A stretch of DNA of 64,000 bases from Hofstenia miamia. Taxonomy: Eukaryota > Xenacoelomorpha > Acoela > Hofsteniidae. Every line of letters starts with the position of its first letter. Position 1 is the stretch's first letter. Where the stretch lies: positions 103,859 through 167,858 of the forward strand of contig CABFPE010000147.1 in the NCBI GenBank assembly GCA_900660155.1, in the 5' to 3' direction. This document shows, piece by piece, positions 9,976-22,125 of this stretch. Position numbers and translations under genes: made by a program. Under the pieces are notes generated by a model that had not been told where the DNA came from, did no database searches, and saw nothing but the letters and a program-made list of their open reading frames with translations.

Positions 9976-12896
9976 AATTCATTTTGGTCCATAATTAACA
10001 TTGTATTTCATAATTCTGTAGATGAATGATTTATCTAAAGATTCTGTTTTGGTTTTCTTGTGTTGTAAATATGTTTCTGATCTTGTTGTTTTCAAATGGG
10101 TTTTTCTTAGATTTTTAAAAATTTCATATAAAGGGTGACGTTGATTTACACATCTTCTTTTATATACTTTGATGTCTTCATTCTTTAAAAGTTGTTTCAT
10201 GTTTATCATCAGTATATTTTAATGTTAAGCAATCATTGGTTATGGACTGTAGATCATCTGAATCAATGCTGTAAATATTTGGACCTCCGACAGTTCCCTG
10301 TGAACAACCAAGTTCTATTAGCATGTTCTTACATTTTTCATTGTTCCAAATTAAGCTTTGTTGCTTATTAATGCAGAAATCGTACAGCCACTTACTTATG
10401 TAAGGATTTTTTATAAACTTTTCAAATTTAGTTGCAGCTATCTCTTGATCTAGTTGATCAAATGCTTTGCTGAAATCAAATGCAAGAGCATGAATTCCAT
10501 CAATGTCTTCTTGTTCTAGCTTGGTTAATATTTGGTATATTGAGCAACTAACAAAAGATCAAGAGTTGATAATTTTCATTTGTAATCAAATTGATTTGTA
10601 TCACCATATTGCTCAATTTTTGGTAAAATGAATTGTTGATGAACACATTTTTCGAAAAGTCTAGATGAAATTGATGTAATTGATATACCTCTAATGTGAT
10701 CAATTTTTACTGCATTTGTAACTTTTGGGATTGGATGAACATTTGCTAACTTATAATATGATGGAAATTTGCAGGTTTTCAAAGACAGATTCCAAACATA
10801 GTGGTAAGCAGGTGCTAAAATATCCCAGTATTGCTGGAATACCCAATAAGGGATTGCACTTGGACCAGATGCGGTTCTTTTACACTTGCGCAAACATTTT
10901 GATACATCATGCAATATTAATTTAGAATGTTGACCCAAAAGATTAAAGTGTGGAGGATCTTTTTTAATGTTAGAAACTTTGTTTCTGTGACTTCTTTCTG
11001 CCAGATCTATATTAAGTTTTTCTGATTCAAATTCAGATTAAATAATTTTGTTATTGCTTAGTTTTCTGTGACTAATCTGATCTATATCTTTCCACCATTG
11101 TTTTGAACCCAAATGCTTGATATTTTTTAATTAAAATTTTGCAATTTTATCAGATATTCTATTTACATCAATTATTTTGTTCTTTCTAATGAATTTATGT
11201 TTCAAATTCAACAAATGTTTAATGAATGGAGTAACTCAAAGAGGGTCACGATTAGATATTACAACCTTTCGCAATGGGAAACAATGTTCAAAATTTGTTT
11301 TGATTGTAACATCTAGCAAATCCGTAGGATCATTTATTTGTTGGATATGAATTTGATCCCAATTATTCATTTGTAGGCAAAACATTGTATCATGAAAATA
11401 GCAAGTAGACCTAATTGGAGGGAAGCGTATGCACGATTTTAGCAATAAACCCAAATGATCAGTTTCTAATGTCATTTTTACTGATGATAAATTTAAATTG
11501 TCGCAATAATAATTTGTTAAGAATCTATCCAATTTTGAATTTTTAGGTGTTGGTGTTGAATCTAGAATCTCTAGTTCTGTGTCCAATATCATTTTACTGA
11601 GATCAAGTTGGTTAAAGTCGCCAGCTATGAAAAACCAAAAATCTTTATGTGTACTTTTAAGTTTAAGGTATGTAGTAAGAAGGTAATCTACCAGTTCTTT
11701 ATCCATTTTAGATTTTGGAGCGAAATATGCAAATTCTATATTAATAAACGTTTACTCTTAGAATGGGTGCAACATAATCAAAAATTTTCGAGATCATTTC
11801 GTTTTTCTATGATGCTTGCATTAAATGAATTCCGGAAGTATATTAAAATTCCACAACCACGATGCTGTTTATGACAATAATTTCTTCTGCAATTACACGC
11901 TTCACGGTCGGATTTATAAATTGCATATCCTTCAATAGCAACAAAATGATCTGGGACGGTTGGCTTAAGAAATGTTTCAGTTACAAAGCAAATATCTATA
12001 TTTAATTTGGCGAGATCAAAACTCAAAGATTCGACGGATTTTCTATTATTGGCATTTTTCTTTTTTTTTAATGAACATACATTAATTAAGAGCATTGTTG
12101 GTATTGCAGATTGTTTAACTAGTCATATACTGGGCGGAGTTAATTTCCAATCGATTTTATTCATTAATATTTCTTTTTGATTTATATATAGTGGACACTG
12201 AGATGAAAAAGCCTTATGTGTTGATGACATTTCTTTAATTTCATTGCTTGTTGATGAATTACAATTTGCACATTTATGCATGGTTTTTCCATTTCTAATT
12301 GCACATTTTGTTGCATGGTGATTTTCATTGCAAATGGTGCATTCACTCTTTATGTGGTTGAATTCGCAACAATTCGTGCATTGTTTTGGTTTGATGATAT
12401 CAATCACTCTACATACTTTTTAGCCTACTTTAACATTTTTCCTAATAATTAAATTTTGGCGAAAATTTGGAGATGCTAAACAAACGACATTATAGTCACC
12501 AGATTTTACTTTGTATGAATATAGGAAATTTCATTCATCTTTATTATTTAATAGCCATTCATTTTGTACCAAATCTCTTACAAAAGATTCTTTGGTAGGT
12601 TCACCTAACATAGCGGGGATATATTGAATTTGGATCATGGGTTTTATAGATTTGGATACATGACTTTTGTAACCAATTTTTTCAATAGTTTCAGTTATGT
12701 TGCCAATTGGTTTATCTTTCGAAAAATTTAGTACAGTTGAACCTTTCTGTGTTCCATACCTATTAAGTAATCCCGGGAAATCTTTTGTAAGATTTTTACT
12801 CAATAAAATCTTTGCTTTGTTGCTTTGTAACTGGTTGATCTTGCAACTTAAAATTTGGTTTTTTAATATATTTGTATAATTTCTTTGTTGCGTTGA
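9976..12896 (-). mobile_element. LINE-E, Jockey-like with zinc-knuckle ORF1
   Basis: A two-ORF non-LTR retrotransposon on the minus strand, broken by several frameshifts. ORF1 (about 12896 down to 12123) starts in a stretch TKKLYKYIKKPNFKLQ, continues through KDFPGLLNRYGTQKGS, and ends with Cys/His knuckles (QCTNCCEFNHIKSECTIC, then HKCANC). ORF2 has an AP-endonuclease domain (CFVTETFLKP near 11975; FIAGDFNQLD near 11625; ETDHLGL near 11465) then a reverse transcriptase (RTASGPSAIPYWVF near 10870; LAFDFSKAFDQLD near 10465; GCSQGTVGGP near 10300; KYTDDKHE in place of the usual DD motif). Its C-terminus is at 9979. ORF1 is interrupted at 12896 by the GC-rich element and appears to resume beyond 14240. 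Confidence 0.75.
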
Positions 12897-14240
12897 GGGT
12901 ACTGTTATTGGGCATGCCCGGGCCCACCAGGCAGAAGGGAGGGCGGGCCCCGGGCATTACTGTGACCGGGCGGGCGGGCATCGGGTGCTCAATAACCGGG
13001 CATATGTTATGCTCGCTCAAATAAAGTCTGGTATAATCAAAAAATAAGATGCTGAAATGACATAAGCTTTTTCTGCTTTGGAAAAGAAATTTCATAATTT
13101 ACCTCGAAATTAATGCTTTTACTGCAACAATATTTAAATTTTGTTGTACATTTGCTGTTATAAAATGATATTTGAAAGAATGGGATTAGGATAGTGAATT
13201 GAGGATATCGGATACCGGATAATTTGACTGCCGGATACCTGATAATTTACCGGATACCGGATAATATATTGTTCAATTATTACTAGGGCAACCCGAAATA
13301 TGACTTTAAAAAAACAAAATATGACATTATTTTTATGATAAAATATGACGGAATTTAGTTAAATATGCCCTAAAATATTACCGTCCATTTTTCAAAATGA
13401 TCAATTTAAGCAATATAAATCGTTTTTTTACTGATAACAAGATATAAAACAAATACAAAACTCTTATATAATGAAAAGTTAATTTTTCAAAACAACTGCT
13501 TCACTAAATTATAACAGCACATAAATGTCCAAATATTACTGTGGTCCGTCATAGGCTAAGGATTTTTTTAGCATAAAGAAACATCTCTCAACTGCAGCCG
13601 ATGTTGCTTGGCAGTTTCGTAACTTGTATAATTTCGTTTAAATCTCCATCCCCTTTCTTTCCATTATACAATAATGATTATAGCAGTAAATTTGACTTTT
13701 ATGATTTTTGGTTGCCCTAATTTTTAACGAAGAACAACCTCTTGCGAATGAAAATATATATAATTATTAAATATATTACTTCATGATATGTCAGAAAAAT
13801 TTGTTTTCTTGCATGAAAACTTCCATTTTTTGGAAAAAATGTAACTTTTTCTTCACAAATTCCATTTTCAAATTCAAGTTTCATCTCAGAATATATTATC
13901 CGATAAAAACCGGTAGCAAGTTAAATTTTATCGGATACCGGATATCCTGATCCGGTTGTGTAAATGCCGATTTTACCGGATTCCGGATCCGGATACCGGA
14001 TTCTAGCACATCCTTAAATATTTGATAGAATTAATATATTTTATAGGAGTCGTAAGACATTTCTCACTAAAAGACAAAATTATATAGTACTTTTGTGCAA
14101 TTTGATTAAATTTTTTAGTATTTTACGTTTTTCTCAATATTTGGCGGGCGGACTGGGCCGCCTGTTCCTGCCCGGTGAATTCCAACGGGCGGGCATTGGA
14201 AGATAAACGGGCGCAGGGCGGGCACGAGCAGGGTTACATC
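12897..14240. mobile_element. GC-rich-ended hAT-like element inserted in LINE-E
   Basis: The ends are strikingly G+C-rich in an AT-rich setting. The left holds GGGCATGCCCGGGCCC and GGGCGGGCGGGCA (12911-12980), and the right holds GGCGGGCGGACTGGGCCGCC and CGGGCGGGCA (14142-14235), in inverse orientation. Short GGGCGGGCA-type subterminal repeats like these are known from hAT MITEs. The inner ends are AT-rich and mostly filled by a second nested element. The insertion splits LINE-E ORF1: reading on the minus strand passes from about 14300 (SASDITAPLDNTVLHF) to 12896 (TLNATKKLYKYIKK). A clean 8-bp duplication was not found, so exact ends are uncertain by some bases. Confidence 0.55.
13182..14017. 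mobile_element. Nested element with GGATACCGG terminal repeats
   Basis: An 836-bp unit flanked by a 14-bp near-identical direct repeat: ATATTTGAAAGAAT at 13168-13181 and ATATTTGATAGAAT at 14018-14031. Near each end is a cluster of GGATACCGGATAATTT-like units (13203-13265) and GATCCGGATACCGG-like units (13905-14003), arranged as inverted repeats. The centre, 13280-13900, is AT-rich with no coding signal. It is a non-autonomous DNA transposon, perhaps hAT; the long direct repeat is larger than the usual 8 bp. Confidence 0.6.
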
Positions 14241-14420
14241 TAAAAATGCAAAACAGTATTGTCTAGTGGAGCCGTAATATCAGAAGCTGAATTCAACGAA
14301 TTTTCATCAATGTTTCATCTGGAATGCAATCCAAAAATTGTGTTTTGAAGAACAGCAATACGTGTTGTAAAATTCTTTATATATTATGAATCTTTAAATT
14401 AAACGCATTAAATATTTTGC
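14241..14420 (-). mobile_element. Probable 5' part of LINE-E ORF1
   Basis: On the minus strand the frame reading SASDITAPLDNTVLHF leads up to the GC-rich insertion at 14240, and its continuation on the other side is the ORF1 of LINE-E. The beginning of the ORF is not clear. Confidence 0.35.
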
Positions 14421-15060
14421 AACTATTCAGTTTCCAGCGCGAAGAGAGAGAAATAGAGAGTAATTTATCAATCGCTTTTGGAAACAAATTCAAAAATATA
14501 CATAAATCACCAAAGTTTCTTAAAACGCCTAAAACATTAAGTGATATTCGACACCTATTACTTAAAATAAATATAAGACAGAGTGAGTAGAACTTGTTTT
14601 ATCATGGAAGTGTTTTGAACACATTCTATTCGAGGAAAAATGAATTTTTGTTGCCTTAGTTTTTTATTGATCTCAAGATTCATTTACAAAATGAATACCA
14701 ACAGGTTCTGCTTGATGAAGTCACTTCAACGATTGCATCATAAAGCAAAAATGTAAACAAGTGGAATAATATCTTTCAAACATCGTATTCACTTTCTAAG
14801 ACGTGATTCTTTACGACCATTTACACAAAAAGGCAAATGGGATCCTTGATTCTAAACCAGGAAGAGAAATGACAACTTCCACCAAAGACAAACAGAAATT
14901 TTAGTGTTGGCAAATATTAAACATAACATAACATATTTTTTATCACCAAATATATATATACTAAAGTGGTACGAATTGACTTTGGTGCATGCGAAATTGT
15001 AGTCAGTGTATTAAAGAATAGAAGGAATCAATTAATTCCTTTATGATCATTGCATGCCCT
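14421..15060. other. AT-rich stretch, no gene recognised
   Basis: A GAGAGAGAAATAGAGAG tract is near 14443-14460. Nothing else recognised. Confidence 0.4.
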
Positions 15061-15069
15061 AGATCTATG

Positions 15070-15106
<37 letters not shown>

Positions 15107-15181
15107 NNNNNNNNNNNNNNNNNNNNNNNNNNNNNNNNNNNNNNNNNNNNNNNNNNNNATATATATATATATATATATATC
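15070..15181. repeat. (AT)n microsatellite containing a 52-N assembly gap
   Basis: AT dinucleotide repeat from about 15070 to 15180, interrupted by 52 N at 15107-15158. The gap falls in the repeat itself, so its true length is unknown. Confidence 0.95.
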
Positions 15182-15409
15182 TAATATATGTAATTCAAAT
15201 TGTATGTCTGTTACTTATGCACGGCCGAACCACTTGACCGATTGGCACCAAATTTGGCATACTTTCTAGAAACTTCAACAATGTCCCACTACTTTCTGGA
15301 AATTTCCATTGCGCATTGCTTCTGAAACTGTCATCATTTTTAAATTAACTTTACATGGACAAGGCTTAAACAAGGATCAAATGTTGATGGTCACCAAGGC
15401 ATTAAATTA

Positions 15410-17251
15410 TCTGAAGCCATTGGTAGGATATACACTGATCATCCAAACAACCATGAATGCTACTTTCTGCGAATGCTACTGCATGTTGTAAAAGGGCCTT
15501 GCTGTTTCAAAGATTTACAAACAGTTAATAGACAAACATGTCAAACTTACAGAGAATCTTGCTTTAAAAGAGGCTATCTTGAGGATGCCCAACATTGGAA
15601 GAGGCAGCTGTCAGCCAATCTCCATTTCAGCTACAAAGTCTCTTCTCAATTATGCTTCACACTTGCAGTATTTCTAATCCTTTAAATCTTTGGAATAAGT
15701 ACAAAGATGATTTAAGTGAAGACATTTTGCATAGATATCAAAGACAAAATGCTCACTTACCAGTTGTTGTGTCAAACATTATATTCAATGAAGCATTAAT
15801 ACTCATTAAAGACAAAATTATTGCTTTTGGTGGAAAAGAGCTGAAAACATTTGGATTGCCAATGCCAGAAAGACAAAATCAAAGCATTTCAAATGAAATG
15901 TTGCATGAGACCTCTTATAATACAAAAGAATTGGAAAAATTTATTGATGAAAATGAACCTCAACTAAATTCTGAAGAGTGTTCAGTCTGGTGCAGGTAAC
16001 CTGTTATTTCTTGATGCCCCTTGATGTACAGGTAAGACATTTGTTATGAAGTTACTTTTATCAAAAGTTCAAATCTGAGGACTCATTGCTTTGGCAGTTG
16101 TTTCCTCTGGCATTGCTGCAACACTTCTCACAAATGGTTGAACAGTTCACTCAGCTTTCAAATGGCCACTTGCACTTGCTCAGACAGAGACACCTGTCTG
16201 CAATATTTTCAAACGTAGTACAGCAGCAAAGATCCTGCAAGAATGTACTTTAATTGTGTGGGATGAGTGCAAAATGTCTCATAAAGTTGTATTTGAGGCA
16301 GTAAATAGAACTTTACAAGATCTTCAAAACAACCAAAGACTTATGGGGGTGTCACTTTTCTTATGGTTGGAGATTTTAGACAAACCCTTCCTGTTGTTCC
16401 CAAGGGGACAATGACAGATGAACTCAATGCATGCTTAAAGACCTCACCAATCTGGAATTCAGTAAAAATGCTTAGTCTGACCATTAACATGAGGGTACAT
16501 TTGTTTGGGGATTCTGAGGCAGGAGGATTTGCTAAAACATTACTTCAAATTGAAAATGGTTCCAGATGTCACTGATGGTTGTATTTCACTTCCATGTGGC
16601 AATTTGCTAAACACCATTGAATACCTAGAAAAAAATGTATTTCCAAACCTTTCTCAACATTACAAAAACCAAAACTGGCTCTGTGAACGAGCCATTGTTT
16701 GCCCTAAAAATGATGATGTTGATAAGATTAATGATCGTCTGTTACAACAACTGCCAGGGATCATAAGAACATATACATCAGTTGATACAGCATTGGACAA
16801 AGACCAAGCAATTCATTAACCAGTGGATTTTCTAAATTCTCTTCAAGCACCAGGCTTCCCTCTACGCAATTTGAGACTTAAAAACGGGTCACCCATCAAA
16901 ACTATGCAATGGAACTGGACTAACAGTAATCTTCAACCTCATATTTTGGAGGCCACTATGCTGACTGGGAACTACAAAGGAGAAGATGTATATATTCCAA
17001 GAATTCCCTTTATACAATCAGACATGCCATTTGAATTTAAGAGATTACAATATCCTGTGAAATTCAGTTTTCCCATGTCTATTAACAAAGCCCAAGGCCA
17101 ATCTTTAAAAATTGTTGATCTTAATCTTGAAGCATCCTGCTCCTTTCATGGTGAAATTTATGTTGTTTGCTCAAGAGAGGAAATGGAAATAACCTCTATA
17201 TATTTGCACCAAATAAGAGGACCAAGAACATTGTCTACAAAGAAGCTTTGA
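15410..17251 (+). mobile_element. Helitron, PIF1-like helicase end, degraded
   Basis: The C-terminal helicase part of a Helitron Rep/Hel protein. In order: CMLHVVKGPCCFKDLQTVN (near 15470), LPVVVSNIIFNEALILIKDK (15760), KELKTFGLPMP (15840), a Walker A region near 16008 in which the APGGTGKT motif has a stop in place of its first Gly (DAP, stop, CTGKTF), IVWDECKMSHK (Walker B, 16255), VGDFRQTLPVVPKG (16363), LTINMR (16476), ERAIVCPKNDDVDKIN (16687), LTGNYKGEDVYIPRI (16963) and SMSINKAQGQS-like (17077). At least two frameshifts (near 16040 and 16550) and stops are present. The Rep (HUH nuclease) half is missing. This family moves as rolling-circle DNA. Confidence 0.8.
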
Positions 17252-17439
17252 GACATTAGTCATGTTATTTTTTTTCTATTGTCTTTATTGTTGTCAAAAT
17301 TTTACCTAATTTGTTTCATTTTGTCGGAATTTTCAAGAATGTATTGTCCATTTGTCAGAATACAGTATTGATAATTCCCCAAATTTGAATCCATTTCATT
17401 TACTTTACTCTTAATTCAACTTATCATTAGAGATTATAC

Positions 17440-17457
17440 CAACGCCAGGTATCCCGG

Positions 17458-17463
<6 letters not shown>
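17440..17463 (+). other. Possible Helitron 3' terminus
   Basis: Downstream of the helicase, GCCAGGTATCCCGGC can form a short hairpin (5 pairs, one mismatch, TAT loop), followed directly by TAATAT. Helitrons end in a hairpin and CTRR, and GGCTAA contains a CTAA overlapping the stem. The usual spacer between hairpin and CTRR is missing, so this is tentative. Confidence 0.3.
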
Positions 17464-17496
<33 letters not shown>

Positions 17497-19339
17497 ATGA
17501 AATGGCCCAATTACACGTTATTGCTCACTAGCTGGGTCAGAAAAATTGGTGCAGTTGTAGCTAAATGTAGCTCATCCAGAAAACAGTATGAGACAAAAAA
17601 TCTGAACCAAAACAATTTTTGACAAAAAAAAATTATAACACTATAAAGTTCAGTCAGTACAATGTGCACTTAAATTAAAGGTGAAGGAACAGTCGCAAAC
17701 TCAACTTGCACAGAAAAAGCACTTATAGAATGGTGTTCCTGACACACAGATGTAATAAATTTTTAACCACTTAGTTTGCTATTGTATGCTTAAAACAAAA
17801 TGTATTACCTTTAAGAAGCAATAATGAAACGACAGGCTTTAAGCACGATGATGCATCAGGTGGTTTATTTTTGAATATTCATCAGGACAGTATTTTTGAG
17901 ATTGATAAGAACCTTTGCTCGAATTCTAGCAAGGACTAAATATATACTTTGCCTGACATTTAAAATGAAACTATTGAAATTGTTCATGGGAGATTAAGTA
18001 ATGAAGTGTCTGCATGAAAATTATTTAATGTTTGTATACATGTAACAATGGATAATAATCATCAGAAGATAATACAATTAAATAACTGATGGCTTCTCAA
18101 TTTCTTAAGGAGCTTCTTTGACAAGGAAACTATTTTCCATGTTGTAATTAATAATCAGATGAAAATGTGTAAATGATGTATGAAAACTTAAAAAATTGAA
18201 AAAAATTATTTGTACGCCACTTTGAATTTCATCAGGTGATACAAAAACTAATTTTTCTCAACAATAAAAACTCATACTGTAAAGATGCTTACAGATAGCT
18301 ATTCTGATCATTTATGTGACTATAGAACCATTTCGGCAAAATGTGTATTGCTTGTACTATAATGGGGAGTTAATTGTCCTTTTAACGAAAATAGCCAATT
18401 AATATTTGTAAACTACAAACACCTTATTGAAATACATATTTGAAGCAAAAATGAAGTTAATGGCATAAAGAGTTCTAGAGAAATATTGGTATACTCCCAG
18501 AAATATCAATATTGAGAAAATCGCACGTAACGTTTATGTCCATATTTAAATTACAATTTTAAGCAAGACACAAGAAATCCACATTGTAAATGAAAATACT
18601 TTTTTTATGACTTTTTTCATTTTGATGAACGATTATGCATTTTCTTCTTAGTTTCAAAATGATATAAAAATGAATAAAATGGAATAGTAAATAGCTGAGA
18701 TATTGAAATTTAAAAATGGGTAGAATAAAAATATTTAAAAAATTTTTCAAGTTTTAATTTTCGTTTAAAATTATCAGTAAATTGGAATTATTCCACCTAA
18801 AAATCTGCCAGCGCCTTTTGGAGCCTTAACATTACTAAGTCATTGGTCGCATGTTCTCGTTTTGACGCACTTAGCTATTTATTTTGCCAAGAGTCAATTA
18901 TTCCTTTAAGGATTCAGGGTCGAATTAAATTAATAAAAAGTGAAGGAAATAAACGAATACAAAGAAGGTTATCTAGAAAAAAGTCAAGTTTATTATTATG
19001 AAAACATTGTATTACACAAATGTCATGTGCAATTCCGGGAACTACGCGTAGTCCCCGTTAATTCTTAGTTTCAACAGCTTGATATTTCCTTAAATTAGGA
19101 CTGCACTGTTATAAGCAAGAAAAAACATGTTTAAACATCTAGAAAGAAACCAATGTTTTTTATTTCAAATAAATGCTAATGGCAATTAGAATCTTTAGTT
19201 GCCTTGTACACGGAGGGATGCCCAAAAATTGGCATATATATTTCTTTTCTCATAAATATTTTATATGGTTGTATTTATATAAACTGAGGCATAATATATA
19301 TATTATACATATAACTATTGCAGAAAATAGAAATTAAAA
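17464..19339. other. AT-rich stretch, no gene recognised
   Basis: Begins with an (AT)n run (17461-17490). No conserved coding or terminal repeats seen. Open frames here are short and without family resemblance. Confidence 0.4.
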
Positions 19340-20640
19340 ATATTGTTAGGTTAATATTTACGCGAAAAACAACTTTTAGGTATGCTTCATATTAAGGCTG
19401 TGCGATTAATTGATCGAAATTTTATTAATTGATGACGACCGAACATTTTTTATTAACCGAATCAATTATCAATTAGTGTCTAGTCAATAAAAGTGCCGAA
19501 AACAAGCAAAATGTTTCTTAATAAAATTTTTTACATTACGTAAAAATTAGCGAAAAAGCGCAATGTCTCCTCGGAATCCCGGCTACTGCGGTGCCCAGTG
19601 AAAGACTTTGGTCCGCCACAAGAAATATAATTACTACGCGTCGGGAAAGTCTGAATCCAGAAACATTTCGTGAACTCATTTTTCTCCAAAGTTGTTTTAA
19701 GTAAAATTGACTTTATTATTAAAAACATTTTCTTATTTTTTGTTCATTATTGATAAATTTTACTAATCGCACAGCCTTACTTCATATTATCAAAGGAAAA
19801 CATGACTATAAAACTGCACAAAATGTATGCAATGTTGCTATAAGGAAAGCAAATGATAACTATTCACTTTCAGAGTACCGGTATTAAAATCATTCATCCC
19901 AAAAAATAAATGGGAATTTATTAACAAATTATTGAATAGAAAAAACATGAAAACTGAAAACATATACTAAAAAATAAATCCATTACAAATATAAAGGAAA
20001 TTTGCAATGCCTTCAATGAACTTTAGGAAACGACAACGATATAAATGTACCTTTTTGTCTTAATAAAACTTAATCAACTCCATCTTCTTTCTCATTTTGT
20101 TTTACAACTAAGTATGAAATCATAAAGTCGATACATTTTTAAAAAAAGAAATCCAGCGGACTGTCTTTAATACCAAGTTGGCTTCTAAAACTCACAGCCA
20201 ACTTAATAGCTGAGCCAATATGTTACATCTTAAATGCTTGAATAAGACATTCCTTTTTCCAGACGAATTAAAATTGGCAAATATAAGGCCACCATTTAAA
20301 AAAGACGATCTTGAAGATTGCTTAAATTATAGACCCATTTTAATCACCTCCCCAATCAGCAAAGTAGGTGAACAAATTCTTTTTAATCAAATTAACAAGC
20401 AGTTTTTACAAATATGATTTTTACTCTAAAACACATGGTTTTCGCAGAGCAACGCTTTAGTACAAGCTATTGAAAAATGGTGAAAAACGATAGATCATAA
20501 TAAATTCTCAACAGTACCTTACCGAGCCCTTTCGAAAGCATTCGATTTGATTGATCATAGCATATTACTACAAAATTTAAATTTCTAGGTTTTTCTAATG
20601 ACAGCATGGGTCTCATTTCTAGTTACTTGTATTTGGTATG
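19340..20640 (+). mobile_element. LINE-B fragment (CR1/L2-like ORF2 middle)
   Basis: Degraded ORF2 of the same family as the copy at 56886-58883. In order: REKQLLGMLHIIKGKHDYK (split by the hAT MITE at 19393-19779), AQNVCNVAIRKANDNYSL (19816), IKSIHF and SSGLSLIPSWLLKLTANL (20120-20205), the linker LANIRPPFKKDD (20275), LNYRPILITSPISKV (20320), ALVQAIEKW (20457), LSKAFDLIDHSILLQ (20525). It breaks off at about 20640. Several stops and frameshifts. The 3' end of the family reappears at 21812-21890, so the interval between was filled or replaced by other elements. Confidence 0.75.
19393..19779. mobile_element. hAT-type MITE with perfect 8-bp target duplication
   Basis: A 387-bp element flanked by CTTCATAT at 19385-19392 and 19780-19787. 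Terminal inverted repeats are TAAGGCTGTGCGATTA and TAATCGCACAGCCTTA, 15 to 16 bp and perfect. It inserted inside a codon run of LINE-B, and removing it restores the reading GMLHII across the junction. No transposase. A truncated relative lies at 47133-47306. Confidence 0.95.
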
Positions 20641-20835
20641 TCTAATAAGTTTTGATAGTTATAAACTCAAAAGCAAATAAAACAAGCAATCCTATTGAAA
20701 GTTTTATTTTTAAACAACATAATCACCACCAGAATGAATTACTGCTTTACAATACTGTAATACCTTCCTTTGCTCATTAGAGAACACTTCTTCGGGCAGC
20801 TGTTTGAACCACTGCAGCATTTCAGATTTAATCTG
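20641..20835 (-). mobile_element. mariner/Tc1-type transposase C-terminal fragment
   Basis: On the minus strand the frame ends with MLQWFKQLPEEVFSNEQ, then KVLQYCKAVIHSGGDYVV and a stop at about 20718. This resembles the C-terminal tail of mariner-type transposases (GGDYV ending), followed by AAAATAAAACTT and ACTTATTAGACATACC, a possible terminal repeat next to 20641. The rest of the transposase is lost where the LINE-A fragment begins. Confidence 0.5.
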
Positions 20836-21774
20836 TTCTCAACTCGTCTTGCCTGTTGTATGTCGACATTGCGATTTTTGATTTTGACTGGTAGTTTGCT
20901 TCTAACATTTCTTCTGATCTTCAGCATTTGTCTAATTGGTCCTCTGTCAACCATCTTGATTTTAGCGCTACCAAGATATGTGGTATTTCCTTTTCTGTGG
21001 CTCCCTCTTCTGATTTTCCTCTACCTGTGAACTTTGCTCCTCATCACACTCATCTTGGAGTTCAACTTGCTGCAAACTTAAATTGGACTGGACATGTGTC
21101 TTTGCGTCTCCACAAAGCTAATTCCTCGCTATTTGCCATTTTCCAGAATGTTCCTTTTAATACCTCGTCCGCTGTGAAGCTCTCTTTGTTCAAGTCAATT
21201 CCTCGCGCCATTCTTCTCTACACGTCTCCTTGTTGGTGGCCTTCTCGTGCTTTGTTCCACTCCATGGAAAGTTTCCAGAAACGCGCTTTCAAAAGGATTT
21301 CCTCTTTGGACTATAAAGACAATCTGCTGAAATTCTCCACTCTCCCACTGTCACTCTATTTCCATGCCTGTGATCTCCTCATGCAATCGACTGCTCACTC
21401 GCAAATTGGATCTTGATCCTTTTGATTTCATTATGTTCTCTAATTCCCGCTCCACTCGCTCTGATGTCACTTTCTCCATTCGTCATACCAAGAAACATCG
21501 CACCCTTCAGTCATTTTTCAATCGTGCTTGTACTGCTGCTAATTACATCTTCACTCACAACCCTCCAACAGCGATTGATTTCTTTTCCCCGCCACCGAGC
21601 TTCAAGAAATCTTTGATGACTTTCCTCTTTGCTGAGCCCTTCTCCAACTTCGCCTACTCTTCCATTTGCTGCTATTTCATCTCCTGTGACTGTCCTCACT
21701 ACCATAAAACTTGACTTGTTTTTATTTTTTTCCTGTGTATGCCTTCAGCGGCTAAATAAAATCATTCATTCATT

Positions 21775-21805
<31 letters not shown>
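20836..21805 (+). mobile_element. LINE-A 3' fragment (5'-truncated copy)
   Basis: About 970 bp closely similar to 45547-46510 of the full LINE-A. It begins in the palm region just before YVDD (the DD is deleted here: LLYV then DIAIF-like) and runs through VNFAPHHTHLGVQLAANL, PCWWPSRALFHSMESFQK and the end FISCDCPHYHKT, to the TAAATAAAATCATTCATT tail and (ATT)n at 21773-21805. Small frameshifts near 21380. A 5' truncation with intact 3' end is normal for LINE insertion by target-primed reverse transcription. Confidence 0.85.
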
Positions 21806-21806
<1 letters not shown>

Positions 21807-21811
21807 AAAAA

Positions 21812-21890
21812 GACTGAAATGGCGAAGTTCTAAATTTTACAATCCTGATTACTCTATTAAGAGAAACTAACACTGCTATAATCCTATTTA
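21812..21890 (+). mobile_element. LINE-B 3' end
   Basis: AAAGACTGAAATGGCGAAG to AAGAGAAACTAACACTGC matches the end of LINE-B ORF2 at 58826-58885 with few differences. It is the far side of the LINE-B copy that breaks off near 20640. Confidence 0.75.
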
Positions 21891-21891
21891 A

Positions 21892-22125
21892 CCCTTTTAC
21901 TGCGTTTCATGAATTTTCAGAAATTCTCAATGGCTGATGTATTATCATGTTTTTGAAGAGTAAAATTTATCGTACAGCTGGCACCATTATTTTATGCACT
22001 CTGTGACTATGATCGAATATCGCAGTAAAAGAAGAAGTTTTTTCAGAGATGTGGACTGAAGTCGAATTTTGCAGTCAGACATAATGTTGGCCGTGTGACT
22101 AAAGTCGAATTTCGCAGTGAAAGAG
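21892..22125. mobile_element. piggyBac-type MITE
   Basis: A 234-bp element flanked by TTAA at 21888-21891 and 22126-22129. Its ends are inverted repeats CCCTTTTACTGCG and CGCAGTGAAAGAG. TTAA duplication and a CCCTTT start are the hallmarks of piggyBac. The inside repeats motifs like GTCGAATTTTGCAGT. No transposase. Confidence 0.8.

Noticed and set aside
15043-15237. Frame with YIYIYI repeats
   Set aside because: Translation of an (AT)n microsatellite and an N gap.
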